The notes below the pieces were generated by a model. The model did not search any database and had not been told where the DNA came from. It saw only the letters and a list, made by a program, of their open reading frames with translations. DNA of 64,000 bases. Origin: Boswellia sacra. Taxonomy: Eukaryota > Streptophyta > Magnoliopsida > Sapindales > Burseraceae. Shown piece after piece: positions 12,474-25,216 of this stretch; positions within the stretch are counted from its first letter, which is position 1, and each line of letters begins with the position of its first letter. The stretch covers positions 1-64,000 of the forward strand of contig SNVD02001177.1 of assembly GCA_013180625.2 (NCBI GenBank), read 5' to 3'. Made by a program: the position numbers and the translations under genes.

Positions 12474-12843
12474 AGAAAAATATATACAAGTGTCCTACAC
12501 TGTAGAAAAGGTATCTTGTAAGCTTGAGAGATACCTAGCCCTTTCTCTACTATAAATAAAGAGCTCCAACTTCTCTTGGAGAGGCAGAGTTGAGAGGAGA
12601 AAAACCTTTGTAAAATACTTGTGTTATACATCCTTTACAACTTTCTTTCTCTATCAGTGTTATAATCTTCTCTCTATAGCTTAATTAATCTCTTTGCTAT
12701 GATTGTGATCCTGTTTTAAAGTTATTCTTTGAACCATAAGAGTTCCTTTGTTGATACGCTAGTGCTAGGAGGGCTTGAGAAATTACAGTTGTTAGGAAAT
12801 GCCTTAGTTTAGAGTTTGGCTTCTCAAATTGGTATTAGAGCCA
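12474..12843 (+). promoter_or_regulatory. Pararetroviral promoter, leader and primer site opening copy B
   Basis: A TATA box, tataaataaa (12551-12560), lies in the block that recurs between copies. A short stem-loop (12564-12581) follows, then a pyrimidine-rich leader and the primer site tggtattagagcca (12830-12843), one mismatch from the initiator-tRNA-Met site core. The upstream promoter part is cut by the copy A deletion junction, so only about 75 bases before the TATA box remain. Confidence 0.75.
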
Positions 12844-13790
12844 TAGCAAATGTTAGTGAGAAAGTTGTGTCTGTTGTTCCCACTCCTTCCCTTAGAAAAT
12901 CTTTCTCATACAAGCTTGATAGTTTGTATGAAATTCAGTATTTTCTAGATAGTTCTCAACTTCTAACTTCTAATCTCCCATATCTTAACCCATACCGTGT
13001 GTATAAAAATCCTCTGTCTTCTTTTCATAAAATCATAAAAACCTTGATCAATCCCTCTCCTTATAAAGTAAAAAAGTATGTTCAGTGTAGTAAGTTTAAT
13101 GCTTATTAGCTTCCTGCTACTTGGTCTGAATAGTTTGTCTAAATAGATATTCCAGATCATTTAATTAATCTTTGAAAACGGGAAGGTTTTACTCATCTCC
13201 ATTTTGGAGGTATTCGTTTTTCTCTTACTTATCATGCCCGAAAAGGTTTTCTTATTGCTTCTAGAATTGCTCTTGTAGATACGAAATTTCCAAACTATGA
13301 GCATGCTTCAATAGGAACTGTACAAACCACTCTTAATGTTGGTAATGTGATGATTACTACGATAGCCAACTTCAATATGCTTATAGATGACCTTCAACTC
13401 TAAACATGTTTACAAGTTCAAGTTGTTGGTGTTGTTCCTGTTGGTTTGACTTATATGACCACTCTTCACTACAAATGGTGTACAAGGTTCAAGATCATGC
13501 CATGGATATCACTCTTCTAAATGAAACAAATGATTCTATATTTATTGTAGAATCAAACCAAGTTTCAAAATGTACTTTTGTTCCAAAGTAGATTGCTCGA
13601 AAAAAGCTCAAAGAATTGATACCCACTATGGGTTACCAACTATGAAGAAACTAATGCTACTTCTTCATCAAACCAACCCCTACAATCCATAAAACCATCT
13701 TTCAAAATAATATCTTGTGGAAAACTTGAAATCCATTTTGCTCTTGAAAAGCCTTCAACACAGCTTTTTTCAACCTAGTTCAGAATTTCT
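12844..13790 (+). pseudogene. Copy B movement protein region, broken
   Basis: This is the counterpart of 9212-10148. The start codon that follows the primer site in copy A is changed here (ata at about 12843). The first part stays open to 13107, then stops and frame changes accumulate. The core motifs are recognisable by alignment to copy A: an NYEHAS-like stretch near 13297 and a VQDHAMDITL stretch near 13487. Non-functional. Confidence 0.72.
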
Positions 13791-15162
13791 CCTTATGCTC
13801 CAACTGGAATTTATGCTTTTGATGAACAAGGAAACCCAAGCTATATGTTCCAAGAACATCAGCCTGACAATCTTCACTGCAATTGTCTTGCTTGCTTAGA
13901 GCATGCTGAACCTTTTTGAGCACCAAGACGAAAAAGGACGTATAGGCTTCTAAAGCCTCGTACATATAATGCTTTCTGTTAAGCTTATAAAGAAAAAGCT
14001 CTATGTTATAGTTTGCTATGAGAGCCAAGTGGAAAGTTTGACTTTGTAGTCAAATACACTACCTTAGTCCATCAGATAGTTCTAGAACCTTTGGATGGTA
14101 TGATCTAGATGATGATCTTTCTTCTACTAATTCTTCAGATCCTGAACCAACGATCCAAATCTTTGATTACCAAAAGAGATATGTTCTTAAAGCCATTTGG
14201 ATTCCAAAGAAGCATACAAACATAGCTCTACCTTCTTTAGCTATGTATCAACCAGATCTTGTTTCATTTCCTTCTCTCGAGCCTAGAGAAGATCTAGTCA
14301 TAAAAGAGAAATTTGCATGGAAGGTTAAGCCACCATCTTCCAGAAAAGCGGATGGACAACCTGAGCAGATGACTTAAGTAGAAGTAGTATTAAACTGGCA
14401 ATCTGAGAATGTTGTGGTTCAAAATCAATATCTTTAGAAAATAGAGAAAGCTACAAAGAGAATCGAATCTAAAATAGATTCTCAGCAATAATAGGTGCTG
14501 ACTCCTCTTGAAGCTGTAAAGAAAAGAATTGAAGATTTTCACCACACTATTTTCCAGCTTTGGAAGCAACGTATCCCTATCCAACATCTTCAAATTGAAA
14601 TGAATAGTTAAAATAACAACTAGTTTCTTTAGAAGGAATGATTGCTTCGACTCCACCTCTACAACCTCTACAACATCCTTTAGACAGAATTTTTACTCCT
14701 ATTTTTCCACCAACCCTTCTACTCAAGACACCATAAGCTTTAGCACACCCCGATCTTACTTCTATTTTTGGGGATATTTTACTATTCCTAAAATATCAGC
14801 AACCTCCACCTCAAAAACCTTCAAAAAAGAAACCTTCTGCCAGTAAAAATCCTCCACCAGATCTACCAAACTGACTCACTATAATTTCTAATCCAATCAC
14901 CACATATCTTTAGAACCTTACTATCGAACCCCAAATTTCAGAACAATCTTCTTCTTCAGAGGAAATATCTGACCACGGAGAATCTAAAAAATTTGATTTT
15001 AATTCTTATTCATATCAGGTTCTTCCCATCATGATACAAACTAGAGATTGTGATCCTCAATCATCTCATACACATGCTATGGCTCAAGCTCTTTCTGATG
15101 AAGATGAATCTATGGAGAATACTATTCATATAAATGAGCATACTTATCAACCTGTTCATCAT
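13791..15162 (+). pseudogene. Copy B polyprotein spacer with coiled coil, broken
   Basis: Collinear with 10149-11545 of copy A. The coiled-coil segment lies around 14400-14620, a proline-rich part at 14650-14880, and an acidic part (SDEDESMENTIHINEH) at 15090-15147. Most stop codons fall in glutamine or arginine positions of the sister copy. Confidence 0.68.
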
Positions 15163-15262
15163 AAAACACCATTGTTCACTATTGATGACTACAGTATTAA
15201 TAAGCAAAGAAACGGCATTCATGAAATGACATCTTGGTGCAACGTAGAAATGTGATGCCGCA
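15163..15262 (+). pseudogene. Copy B coat-protein start, cut by the CACTA element
   Basis: The frame carries the INEM-like IHEMTSWCNVEM motif of the coat-protein start and ends at the CACTA insertion. It resumes at 22459 with a segment matching copy A from about 11655 (SxVRGVILDF). The insertion point is marked by the gca duplication at 15260-15262 and 22459-22461. Confidence 0.8.
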
Positions 15263-16044
15263 CACTACAAGAAAAATAGGAATAGGTGACAGAAACAAAC
15301 GGTCATAAACGGGGGTGGATGATAGAAAATCAAAGAGTCATCTATGTCACTGTCACTCATTCATGATAGAAAAAAAGTCTATCATCAACTTTGTGATAAT
15401 TTTTATATGTCATACGTCTATCACATTAGGCAATTAATTTTATAATTTTATGACAGTTTTTACATGTCATACGTCTATCACACTAGGTAAATAATTATTT
15501 AATAATCCTTAAAAAATTTTGGTGGGAAATTATTTTTTATTTTTAGTTTGAAATTTTTGACTGGAAAATTGTTTTTTTATTCCAATTTAATTTTGACAGA
15601 AAATTTTTGTGGATAAATTATGTTGTTTGTGACAGAATTTATTATTAGTATTTTCTGTCACAATATTTAAATTTAGTTATGCAAAACTATAATTTTTTTA
15701 TTTTATTTATACATTCTTGTGTCTAAAATTCATTTACAAATTTAATATGAACTAAAAATTAAAGTGCACAACCAATTGAGTCCAAAAACTTTTGATAGTA
15801 ATGACATCCATATAACAATATAGAGAAAAGTTGTATAGATCATGTATATCATTACTAATACATAAGCTAAATCATTAGTAACTATTAACAACAAACTGTG
15901 ATTGTAATTCAAATCCAAAAGCAACAACAAATGATGGCCAACCAAATTAAATTTGGAGTTCACATGACAAATTTCAGAACCTGTTAAGTAGGTCATTGAC
16001 TCGTTAATATCAAAATCTTAATCTATTCCTCATATCAATGGGTT

Positions 16045-16560
<516 letters not shown>

Positions 16561-17650
16561 TTACAGATGATAACCACTACGTGTATGAAGACATATCAAC
16601 CTCAAGATTATGCTATTAAACAAAAAATAAAGCTCAGTAAAAGTTGATGCGTGATTGACTATGAGTTAATACATCAACTCGCTTGCATGTACTTGTAATT
16701 TATGCATTTCTTATAATTTGAACCCCTAATACCAAGGCCCCCCACCTCAATTAACTCCCAAGTGGATAATTTACTTCACAGCCTTTTTTTTAATTCAATT
16801 TTTGAATCAAAATTTGAAAAGAAAGACTAGTAAAGAGAAATATTGTTATTACAAGAAAGGGTGAGTAGAGGTTCATGTAAATATGAACCCAGGAACTCCC
16901 CAAGAGCTATGGAGAAGTTCTCTTTGAATTTCAGCAAAAGGGGAAGACCACCAATAATGACTGGGATGAGACAAGCCACTGTTAGCAATAGTATCTGTAA
17001 TGACAGCAAATGCAATCACATGCTTCTGTCTGATCGTTGTGATAAAAGAGCTCATCACCATTAATCACCAGTGCACGGATAAAAGAATCTTAATGTAAAG
17101 AACCAAAAAAATCTCCTGAATTGGAGGACTTTAGGTAAAGCTTCAATAACATAATCACATTTTTTGTTGAATAAATCAACTAGAAGCCTTAAGTGAGTTA
17201 GCATAACTTTGGCCACGTAATCCAGCCTCTTCCAACAGGTCTCCAATACATGGATTTGGTAGATGGAGGTGAATCTGCGAATGAACTCAAAAATGGGGAT
17301 AAATAAATGGCTTTTTTTTTTTGGTTAATTAAGATCCTTTGCAAAGTGGTCTTCTTGAGGCTTTGAAACTGAAACATGGACCTTATAGGCAAATGAGACA
17401 TGTAAGTACGAATTAGAAATACAAATTGACATATTATGAGGTCCATCAAGATGCTTGAGCATAATCTGCACAGTCATCCATCTTATCTGACATCTTCAAC
17501 AATTGTGCAACAAGATGGTAAAGTCACGCTAAAAGGTTTCAGCTTCCTTTGTGATATTCCTATGTTAAGTAACAAGAACAGAACAGGATTTCATCTAATA
17601 TAAATCATATTTTCAGTCAACGCTAGAGAGGTATAAGTAGAATAATCCCT
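16561..17650. other. CACTA interior, unassigned
   Basis: Short open frames on both strands overlap each other and show no domain I recognise. It could be diverged intron or upstream sequence of the captured MCM4 fragment, or older filler. No gene is called. Confidence 0.35.
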
Positions 17651-18590
17651 TACCATTTTAAATGTCAGCTTCACCAGCAGCATTTTCAGATATCTGCTGA
17701 CAATCAACAGTATTTTCATCTATGTGAGTGAAGATAAAGAACTTTTTCACTGTATTGTAGTCAATGTAAATATGCAAGTGAGAGAAGAAACCTCAGCCTA
17801 TCAAAAGCATAAACCTTTGAGTAAAAATTGCAACGAAGATGAGGCGGTAGCAGCAGCATAATTGATATATACAATGGACCTAGCTATAATTCTTGTTAAG
17901 GTATATATATAGTCACATAAATGCATGTTAACCGAGTCAATCAAACTATGCATTCAGGTCGATAATCAAATAAAAGAGAAATTTAAGCCGTAAAACAGCA
18001 GCACTAGAGTTCCCTATAGGTCTAAATCTAATAGCATTGATAGATTAATTTCGTTGGAAATGGACTTCTAAAGACAGATCAGAACATAACCATTAAAGGA
18101 TACCTTTTGAACTAATTTTGGAGGAACGTAGTCCATTAGAAACCAAATCATCTGGTGATGGAACATCAAATTTAAGAGGGGCTATATCATCACAAATGTA
18201 AGGACAGAAATCAGAATGTATAAATACTAAAAACTTATACATTATCTGTTGTTGTAATCACACAAACTAAACGATGCTCAAGTGAAACCACCGCTGCTCT
18301 GAATTTCTTTGCCAAAACCTGTACAAGAATACATTATCTGTAATTCTTCTTCAAATTACTGACACTAATCATAAGAACAATTAATTCAATTATAAGTTCA
18401 TCATATTACCTGAGCTAGGTGAAGGATTAATGAAATCTTGTTGTTTAATATTTGAGGATGATGACTGAGCTCCAAATGGTGATGCCCTATCTTGCAAATC
18501 AAGGAAAACAGATCGCTCCGGATTTGTGTTCCCTGTCCTGCAAATCAAAATAGCTGACCTTGATAGTAAATCACAAGAAAAGTATTTGAG
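17651..18590 (-). pseudogene. Possible further captured exon fragments in the CACTA element
   Basis: Three minus-strand stretches look exon-like: about 17765-17665 (TVKKFFIFTHIDENTVDC), 18238-18105 (DDIAPLKFDVPSPDDLVSNG) and 18545-18412 (NPERSVFLDLQDRASPFGA). Two are next to plausible GT or AG borders. The second is reminiscent of the N-terminal region of plant HBS1-like translation factors, but this is a weak resemblance. They may belong to one captured gene or to several. Confidence 0.4.
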
Positions 18591-18593
18591 AGT

Positions 18594-18671
18594 TTAAACA
18601 AGTGAAATTACCACTACATCCAAGGTCTCGGGTCCATCATCAGAAAAAGTAGCCTTGATAGCCACAATATC
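18594..18671. repeat. 78-bp direct repeat, first copy
   Basis: Identical to 20025-20102 by eye. The minus strand encodes DIVAIKATFSDDGPETLDVV, an exon piece of the captured ASG1-like gene. It begins at ttaaacaagtgaaatt and ends at cacaatatc. Confidence 0.9.
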
Positions 18672-20024
18672 TAGTTACAACATCTGAAGCCAATTTGAAG
18701 TTCTAAATGGGAGTGAGGTAAACTCTAGAACTTTGATCGGATCCAATTTTTTGTTTCATTCAAGGGTTATTGTGAATCTGATGTAGTTTTAACTAATACT
18801 CGCCTTTCAGATAAGCCCTCGAGAAAGGAAGGACTCTGAGAACCGGTAAACATTTTCTTTTTTTCACCAGTTCATTAGTTTACTTCTTCTGAATTCGAGG
18901 CATGATGTTATATAGGAAATTGTTATCTTTTTGTTTCTTGTGCTTGTATATGCATGATGGCCCTTTTGTGTACTTGATCAGAGTTCCTTTCATCAGTTTT
19001 TTACAGTCATTTAACTATGGCTTCAAATCATGATAAGGTTTCAAAGCTTGTTAAAGAAAATGACATAATCTGGTCATAACTCGAGTAAACTCGTACCATA
19101 ACATGCATCAAAGCTTTATGGCATTCATAGATTTGACAGTAGATTCTATCCTGGTGTGAGGTAACTATCTGGCCAGTTTGGGATGCTTAGAGATATGATT
19201 AAATTGGGCAATAGGATAGGTGCAACAAAACTTAGTGAGCAGTTAGAAGATTTATGCAGAAGACTCCGAGAAGTTTTCTTCTTATTCAAATACTTTACTT
19301 GAGCACTTCAATTGGTACAAAAGGAAGTTTTAACGTATTTAAATGCTTCAATTGGTTGAAAAGGAAGTTTTAATGTATTTAAATGCTTATGCTACCGACA
19401 TCTGTAAGTTAAGAGCTCTTTTCAGAGGATCCGGCAGGGATGATCTATGTATTAACAGTGCTAGAAATAAAGAGTGTGGTTTTGCACCTAGTCCTCTGTT
19501 TTTTACTGGAGACCTGAGTTCAAATCTTTTTCTACACAAACCTACTAGCAATGAGGCCCTACTTCTCCAATCAACCAACCAAAAGGAGAAAATATGTATT
19601 CGGCACAGTATCTTGTAGCTAGTTATAGGTTAGAGATTACTATTTTATGTGATTTATAATTGCAGAGTCCTGAAGTATTTATGTTGGAGAAAGGAACAAA
19701 AAAAGTCAATAACTATGTATCTGATCTAGAAGCTCATTGCAGGTGATTTTTTAATATTATATCTGATCTGGATTCCATCTTGCAAGTATGTTCGCTTAGT
19801 TATGTCAAAGTTGCATGACAATCCTGTGGAAGTTAAATGGCTGCATCCCAGGTCGTTTTACTTTATTGAAGAATTTGTCATTTTAGCTATAATCCGTTCA
19901 AATACCATGCAGAATCTGTTGCATAACATTGAGAAGATGTAATATTATAGATAAAGCTATGCTAAATTCTGTATTCTGTATTCCTGACAAAAAAAAGCTC
20001 TTAGATTTACTTACCATCTGAGGA
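18672..20024. other. CACTA interior with a 40-bp tandem duplication
   Basis: A 40-bp unit starting cttcaattggt is present twice in tandem (19306-19345, 19346-19385). A plus-strand stretch near 19676-19742 (SPEVFMLEKGTKKVNNYV) ends at a GT-like donor and could be another captured exon, but I cannot name it. Confidence 0.4.
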
Positions 20025-20465
20025 TTAAACAAGTGAAATTACCACTACATCCAAGGTCTCGGGTCCATCATCAGAAAAAGTAGCCTTGATAGCCACAATA
20101 TCCGACCACTGAATCTCAATCTTGTTTTTGAGTCCACCATCGAACACTTCCCCATACAAGCTTATGCTTCGCAAAGAAACACTTCATATCTGGACTTGTA
20201 CTGCAAAAATCCCACATCTAATTTACATCAACACTAAACATTCAAAATCACTTCAAGCTCAAACACTAAACACTAACTAACTATATATACCTCCCAAGTG
20301 CCGATTCTGAGAAGCAAAGCAAGGGAAATTCGACGCCTTCAGCTTATCATTCAAAGCAGAAACGCCTTCTCCCTTCAGCTTCCTCTTCCTCAAATTCGCG
20401 TTCGCTTCTTGAAGCCTCATCTGAATCAAATCCAAGAAATGGATTTCGAACTCAGCATAAATCAA
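20025..20465 (-). pseudogene. Captured ASG1-like gene fragment inside the CACTA element
   Basis: The minus strand encodes two exon-like pieces. 20465-20292 gives QEANANLRKRKLKGEGVSAL and, after a frame change, LRIGTWE at a GT donor. 20202-20025 gives KCFFAKHKLVW, then, one base out of frame, EVFDGGLKNKIEIQWSDIVA and IKATFSDDGPETLDVVV. The block (AKHKLVWEV, KIEIQWSDI, DDGP-TLDVVL) is typical of a plant-specific family of unknown biochemical role that includes Arabidopsis ASG1. Its final part is the 78-bp repeat also found at 18594. Frame breaks show it is not coding. Confidence 0.6.
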
Positions 20466-22190
20466 CCCTCACATACACCAACCGGCTTTCGAACTCAGCA
20501 TAAATCAACCCAAGAACGCCCAACGAGTTCCCATATCGTCGACCTACTTGCCCATCAAAGTTGAAAACGCGGCTACTTTGGAACCATATAAAATTGAAAC
20601 AACATTTTAGGGTTGGGTATTTAATGATTTGGGGCTGAGCATGGCGATTGCAGTTGGCGATGTGGTGACAGATACAAGGTGCCTAAACGATGTAGGCTAT
20701 GGAGGTGTTGGTGCTGTGGAAGAAATTGATGGAGGTGGTAGTGGTGGCAGACAAGAAGAAAAAGAACATCGATTTTTTATTTTGCCCTTCTTTCAACCAA
20801 AACGACGTAGTTTTGGATTGTACAGTTTCTCCATTAATTTTCATTTTCTTGCTTTTTTAATTTTAAATTTTAATGAGTAACTTTTTAAACATAAAATTAT
20901 ATTATTTAACAATATTTTTATATATTCTTAATTCATAAGTTTTTTTTAAATAAATAAATAATTAATTCATTTCCTTAACTTCCGATTAATCGATCAAAAA
21001 TTGAATAAATTTTATTGCATTTCTGATCATCCATCATACAAATTAAACATGTATATTAACCAAATCTATTAATATGTATAAATAATTATTGTTCTAATTC
21101 AGTTTGTTAACGTTTATATCAACAAAATCATAAAAATTAAACAAAAAATCAAAAATTAAATCAAAGGAGAGGAAGAGAGACAAACCTGAGTGAGTGACAG
21201 ACGACCCATCAGGTCTGACGAAGCTAGATGGACAACGAAAGGGTGCAGTTGTGGACCGTGTTGGTGAGTCCTATGACGACGAGGAGGGTGCAGCACAGTC
21301 GTGGACCGTGGTGGCAACTCGAGACAACAGAGGCGCTTGTGGCTGCAAGTGACCGACGAAGGCGAAGGCCGAGCTTGAAGAGGGTCACATCCAAGCTTGA
21401 AGACGACGATGGACTAGAACCAGCTTACAGACGGTGTCACGGTGGAGTGGCGACATGGACAGAGGAGATCCAAAATTGAGGCTTGCGTTTTGGGGATTAG
21501 AGGAGAGATAGTGAGCTAGGGTATGACAATGGGGAAGTTAGAAATTTTGAGTATTATAAATAGTGGTCTAATTTTTAATCAAAATATTTATGACAATTGT
21601 TTTTTTTTTTTGCAGTGGTTATATTATTTCTAAGCAAAATGTAATTTGAGATTTTTGATTCCTTAATTTTTATGAAAAAAATTATATAATGCGATTTTAT
21701 TATAAAATGTTTTTATTTATTTCATACAATTTTTATGTTTAAAAATTTATTATTTTTATATAGACAATGATATTATCTTTTATTTAAAGATTGTTAAAAA
21801 ATATTTTTTAATTTTACATTTAAAAATAAAATTATTTTGTTTAATTAATATTCTTATATTATTTAATTATTTTATTTTATTTAAATTTATAATATGAAAT
21901 CGGTGTATTTTCTAAAACATGTTATTTATTATAGTGAGAGTTAGGGATTTTGAGAGATTTTAGAGAGTTAAGTAGTATTTATCTTTTGTTATGAATGTAT
22001 ATGTGTGTGTTGAGACAAGTATTTTTTTAAAACTGCAAAAAAAAAGAATAAATAGAGCTAATTTTCATTGTAGTGATAATGCAAAAGGTAAAGGCAATAA
22101 GAATAAAGAAAAAAATATATTGGGGTTGAAATGGATGGTGTAGGGGAAAGTTTTATTGGAAGAAAATGAAAAGTAATTCACTCTAGGTTT
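20466..22190. other. CACTA right-hand interior
   Basis: A near-identical 25-base motif starting tttcgaactcagc occurs twice (about 20445 and 20486). A plus frame at 20629-20880 and another at 21228-21479 (GC-richer, arginine-rich) have no recognisable domain and are not called genes. The stretch from 20880 to 21170 and after 21540 is AT-rich with no signal. Confidence 0.35.
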
Positions 22191-22458
22191 TTTTAAGGCA
22201 TTTACTGATTTTTTAAATAAAATATTAATTTAAAATTTAGTCAAACACGGTCAATAAGAAAATTCTATCATAAAGTTTTTGATAGAGTTAATTTCTATCA
22301 CTAGTCTATCATCGATTCTTGATAGACAAAAAATTTATCACAAGTACATCATTAAGTGTCTGATAGATCATAATTCTATCACGACTCCATCATCCTTTTA
22401 TGATATAATGATTTTTGTCATAAAGTGTCAGTCATCTATTCTCATTTTTCTTGTAGTG

Positions 22459-23282
22459 GCAGATCTATAGTTAGAGGCGTTATTCTTGACTTTATAGTAA
22501 GAATGATAGGCTCCTTACGAGAATAATGGCTAAGACTTGGGGACTACTGCCAAATACAGATCGTGAACTCTGCAAATATCAATCAATCCATGTTTCATAT
22601 CTACTTAAAATTTTTAGGTAGTCTTACTCATGTTGAAGACAAGGCAAAAGAAGAATTTTTTGAGCTGAAATGCTGTTCTTCCAAGCCTATCATCATCACT
22701 TCAAAAAAGTCTATGAGAGATTTTATCTCATTGGAGGTTTGGATGATCCAATCTTAAATAGGCTTATCTTAACCAACTTTTAGATCCTTTAGGATCAGTA
22801 ACTCTTAGGTTCATTGCATCTGAAGGTATGACTCTCTTTCAAGTATCTTTGGGGAATCTGTTTCAATTTGTGCTTAAACAATTGTAAAAGCTTTGCAATA
22901 ACTTTAAATTTGTTACTGAATGTAACAATGTTTGAGAGAAACTTGGAAAAGTTGCCAATGAACAAATCTCAAGATTGAGTCCAAAGGTGACAAATCTTGT
23001 ATCTGCCCAACAATAAAAAAAGAAGCATCTTAGAAGATTTGAAATTCATTCTTCTTTGTCAAATAAAAGAAGAAGTTTCTTCCACAGAAAGAAAACAAAG
23101 AAGAATTCTAATAGATGTAACATTTGTAAATCAAAAAGGTCATTTCGCAAAACACTGTCCTTAAAAGAAAAAAAGACAAGGTTTTCCGTAATATTTCTTA
23201 AATTACAGGAATCTCCTGTACAGATGAAGACCTTGAATCTATTTTCTCAAAACAAGATAGAGAAGATAAATACACTTTATTT
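22459..23282 (+). pseudogene. Copy B coat-protein remainder and CCHC remnant
   Basis: Continues the coat region from 15262 after the CACTA element. Open pieces at 22563-22757 and 23056-23286 match copies A and C in order. The knuckle region near 23118-23160 reads CNICK and then falls out of frame by one inserted base, so its histidine and last cysteine are displaced. Many stops are present. Confidence 0.72.
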
Positions 23283-23876
23283 ATGATTAGTCAGCCAGAT
23301 GACTATTCAGAAGAAGAATTCTCTTACTATTACGAAGCTAAACCAACTTCAACACAGCCGACTTATGAAAACTCAAGCTTCATCGTTCCTATTGTGCCAG
23401 TTATAATAAGTATATCTAAGTTTGACAAGCCAATCAATTTGCTTGCTCTCACTGACACTAGAGTGCCAGCCTCAATTATGAATCCAACTGTCCTTCCTTC
23501 AAAATATTAGCTTTCTCATCGGCAATATTTTTGTGCTGCTAACAATTAGATATTCTTCACATAACTCATCAGTAAAAAGATAGATCTTGAAATCTTTCCA
23601 GAATTATCTTTTTCTCATGAATTTTTGGGTTCAACCTTACCTGATAAAGATCTTGTTATAGGCTTTGACCTTTTAGCCAAGTTCTTCACAAAAAGAGTGT
23701 TGATTAGATATAGAAATTATTTTCATCTATGGGTTAAATTATATCCTTTTTATTCTTTTGACCCACTAGAAAATCTGAAAGCTCATATCCTGTCTATCTC
23801 TACAATCAATAGTCATTCTGAATTTTTGATGAAATGTTCAAATCCTCTTTGGAAAAACTCTGAATTCTTCATTTAG
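23283..23876 (+). pseudogene. Copy B aspartic protease region
   Basis: Pieces at 23283-23510 and 23625-23876. The catalytic-site region reads LALTDTRVPASIMN, with the DT of the retroviral-type D-T/S-G-A motif followed by an altered residue. The downstream part (LPDKDLVIGFDLLAKFF) matches copies C and D. Family role: cleavage of the viral polyprotein. Broken here by stops at about 23508 and 23876. Confidence 0.7.
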
Positions 23877-25216
23877 TTTCCTTTCAAGAAAAATGACGAT
23901 GTTAGCCCTACAAAAGCTAGCCACAAAAGAATGAGTTCTAAACATTATAATCTTGCCATCTAAGAACTAGATCAATTACAAGCTCAAGGTTTAATTGAAC
24001 CTACAGAATCCATATAGGCTTATGAAGCTTTCTATATCAGCAAAAGGCCTGAAAAACTTAGAGAAAAATCAAGATTAGTGGTTGATTTTCACCTTCTTAA
24101 TTTGTTTCTAGCTGACAACAAATTTTCAATGCCTAACACTTATGCCTTCTTTGCCAACCTTGAGGAAGCCCATGTCTTTTCCAAAGTAGATCTTAAAGCG
24201 GGATTTTGACAATTGGGAATTCAAAAAGATTAAAGATTCGAAACAGGGTTCTATATCCCAAATTATCATTTTCAGGGGACTGTTATGCCTTTTGGGTTAA
24301 AAACGACTGCTTCTGTTTTTCAAAGGGCCATGACCAAAATCTTCCAACCCCTCATGTCCCATATGCCTATCTACATTGATGACTTTCTTTTGTATTTTTC
24401 AACAATAGAAGAACACTTGACTCTATTATAGCAAATGTATTCTCTCCTCCTTCAATATGCTATCATGATCTCCCCCAAAAAATGTGTCTTTGTGGTACAA
24501 GAAGTGGATTTCTTGAGAATGACAATTGCAGTAGGGCAATATCGCCTTTAGCCTCATATTGGAAAGGAGCTATTAGATTTTTCTGATAAAGATCTTTCCA
24601 AACAACAGATTCAACAAGTTCTTGCCATTATAAATTTTATGGCAGCTTTCATCACCAAACTCTCAATGGTCATTCGTCCTCTTCAACTGATGCTTAAAAA
24701 GAATGCTCCATCTCGGGGATCTGAATAGACTAATGCTATTTTGCAAATTAGAAAGATTGCTTAAGATCTTCCGTCGTTACAAATTTCTTCTACAGGGAAA
24801 AGAATTTTACAGACTGATGCTAGTGATTTATATTGGGTAGGAATTATTCTCGATTAAAAGAATGGGAAAAGAAATGTTTGTGGATACAAAAGTGATTCTT
24901 TCTTTGATTCTGAAATATCCATTACCACTTTACATTCAAAGAAATTCTTGTAGTAAAAAAGGGCATTGTAAAATTTCAGTTCCATCTCATTGGCCAGTAT
25001 TTTCTTGTGGAAATGGATGTGAGTTTTTTTCCGTGAATGCTACAGTTTAAACAAAAACAACTGCCACATCCTCAGTTACTCAGATGGTCAACATGGTTCT
25101 TTCAGTTCAATTTGATGTCTAATACATCAAGGAAACTAACAATGTCCTTGGAGATATGTTATCTTAGCCTAAGTAACACAAAGATAGCCAAGACAACCCT
25201 TTTCAGGTTATTCCAA
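23877..25216 (+). pseudogene. Copy B reverse transcriptase and RNase H region, broken
   Basis: The RT region runs from the LRLVVDF-like motif (about 24073-24095) through AHVFSKVDLKAGF (24169-24207) and an IYIDDFLLY-like motif near 24370-24395. RNase H follows from about 24800 (QTDASDLYW near 24811). Numerous stop codons and frame changes interrupt both. Family role: synthesis of viral DNA from the pregenomic RNA and removal of the RNA strand. Recognisable by collinearity with copies C and D. Confidence 0.75.

Noticed and set aside
20629..20880. Frame with a Gly-rich segment as a novel gene
   Set aside because: Short, inside a CACTA element, with an AT-rich tail and no domain.
21228..21479. 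Arginine-rich 83-codon frame in the CACTA element
   Set aside because: Low-complexity GC-rich sequence without recognisable homology or gene context.
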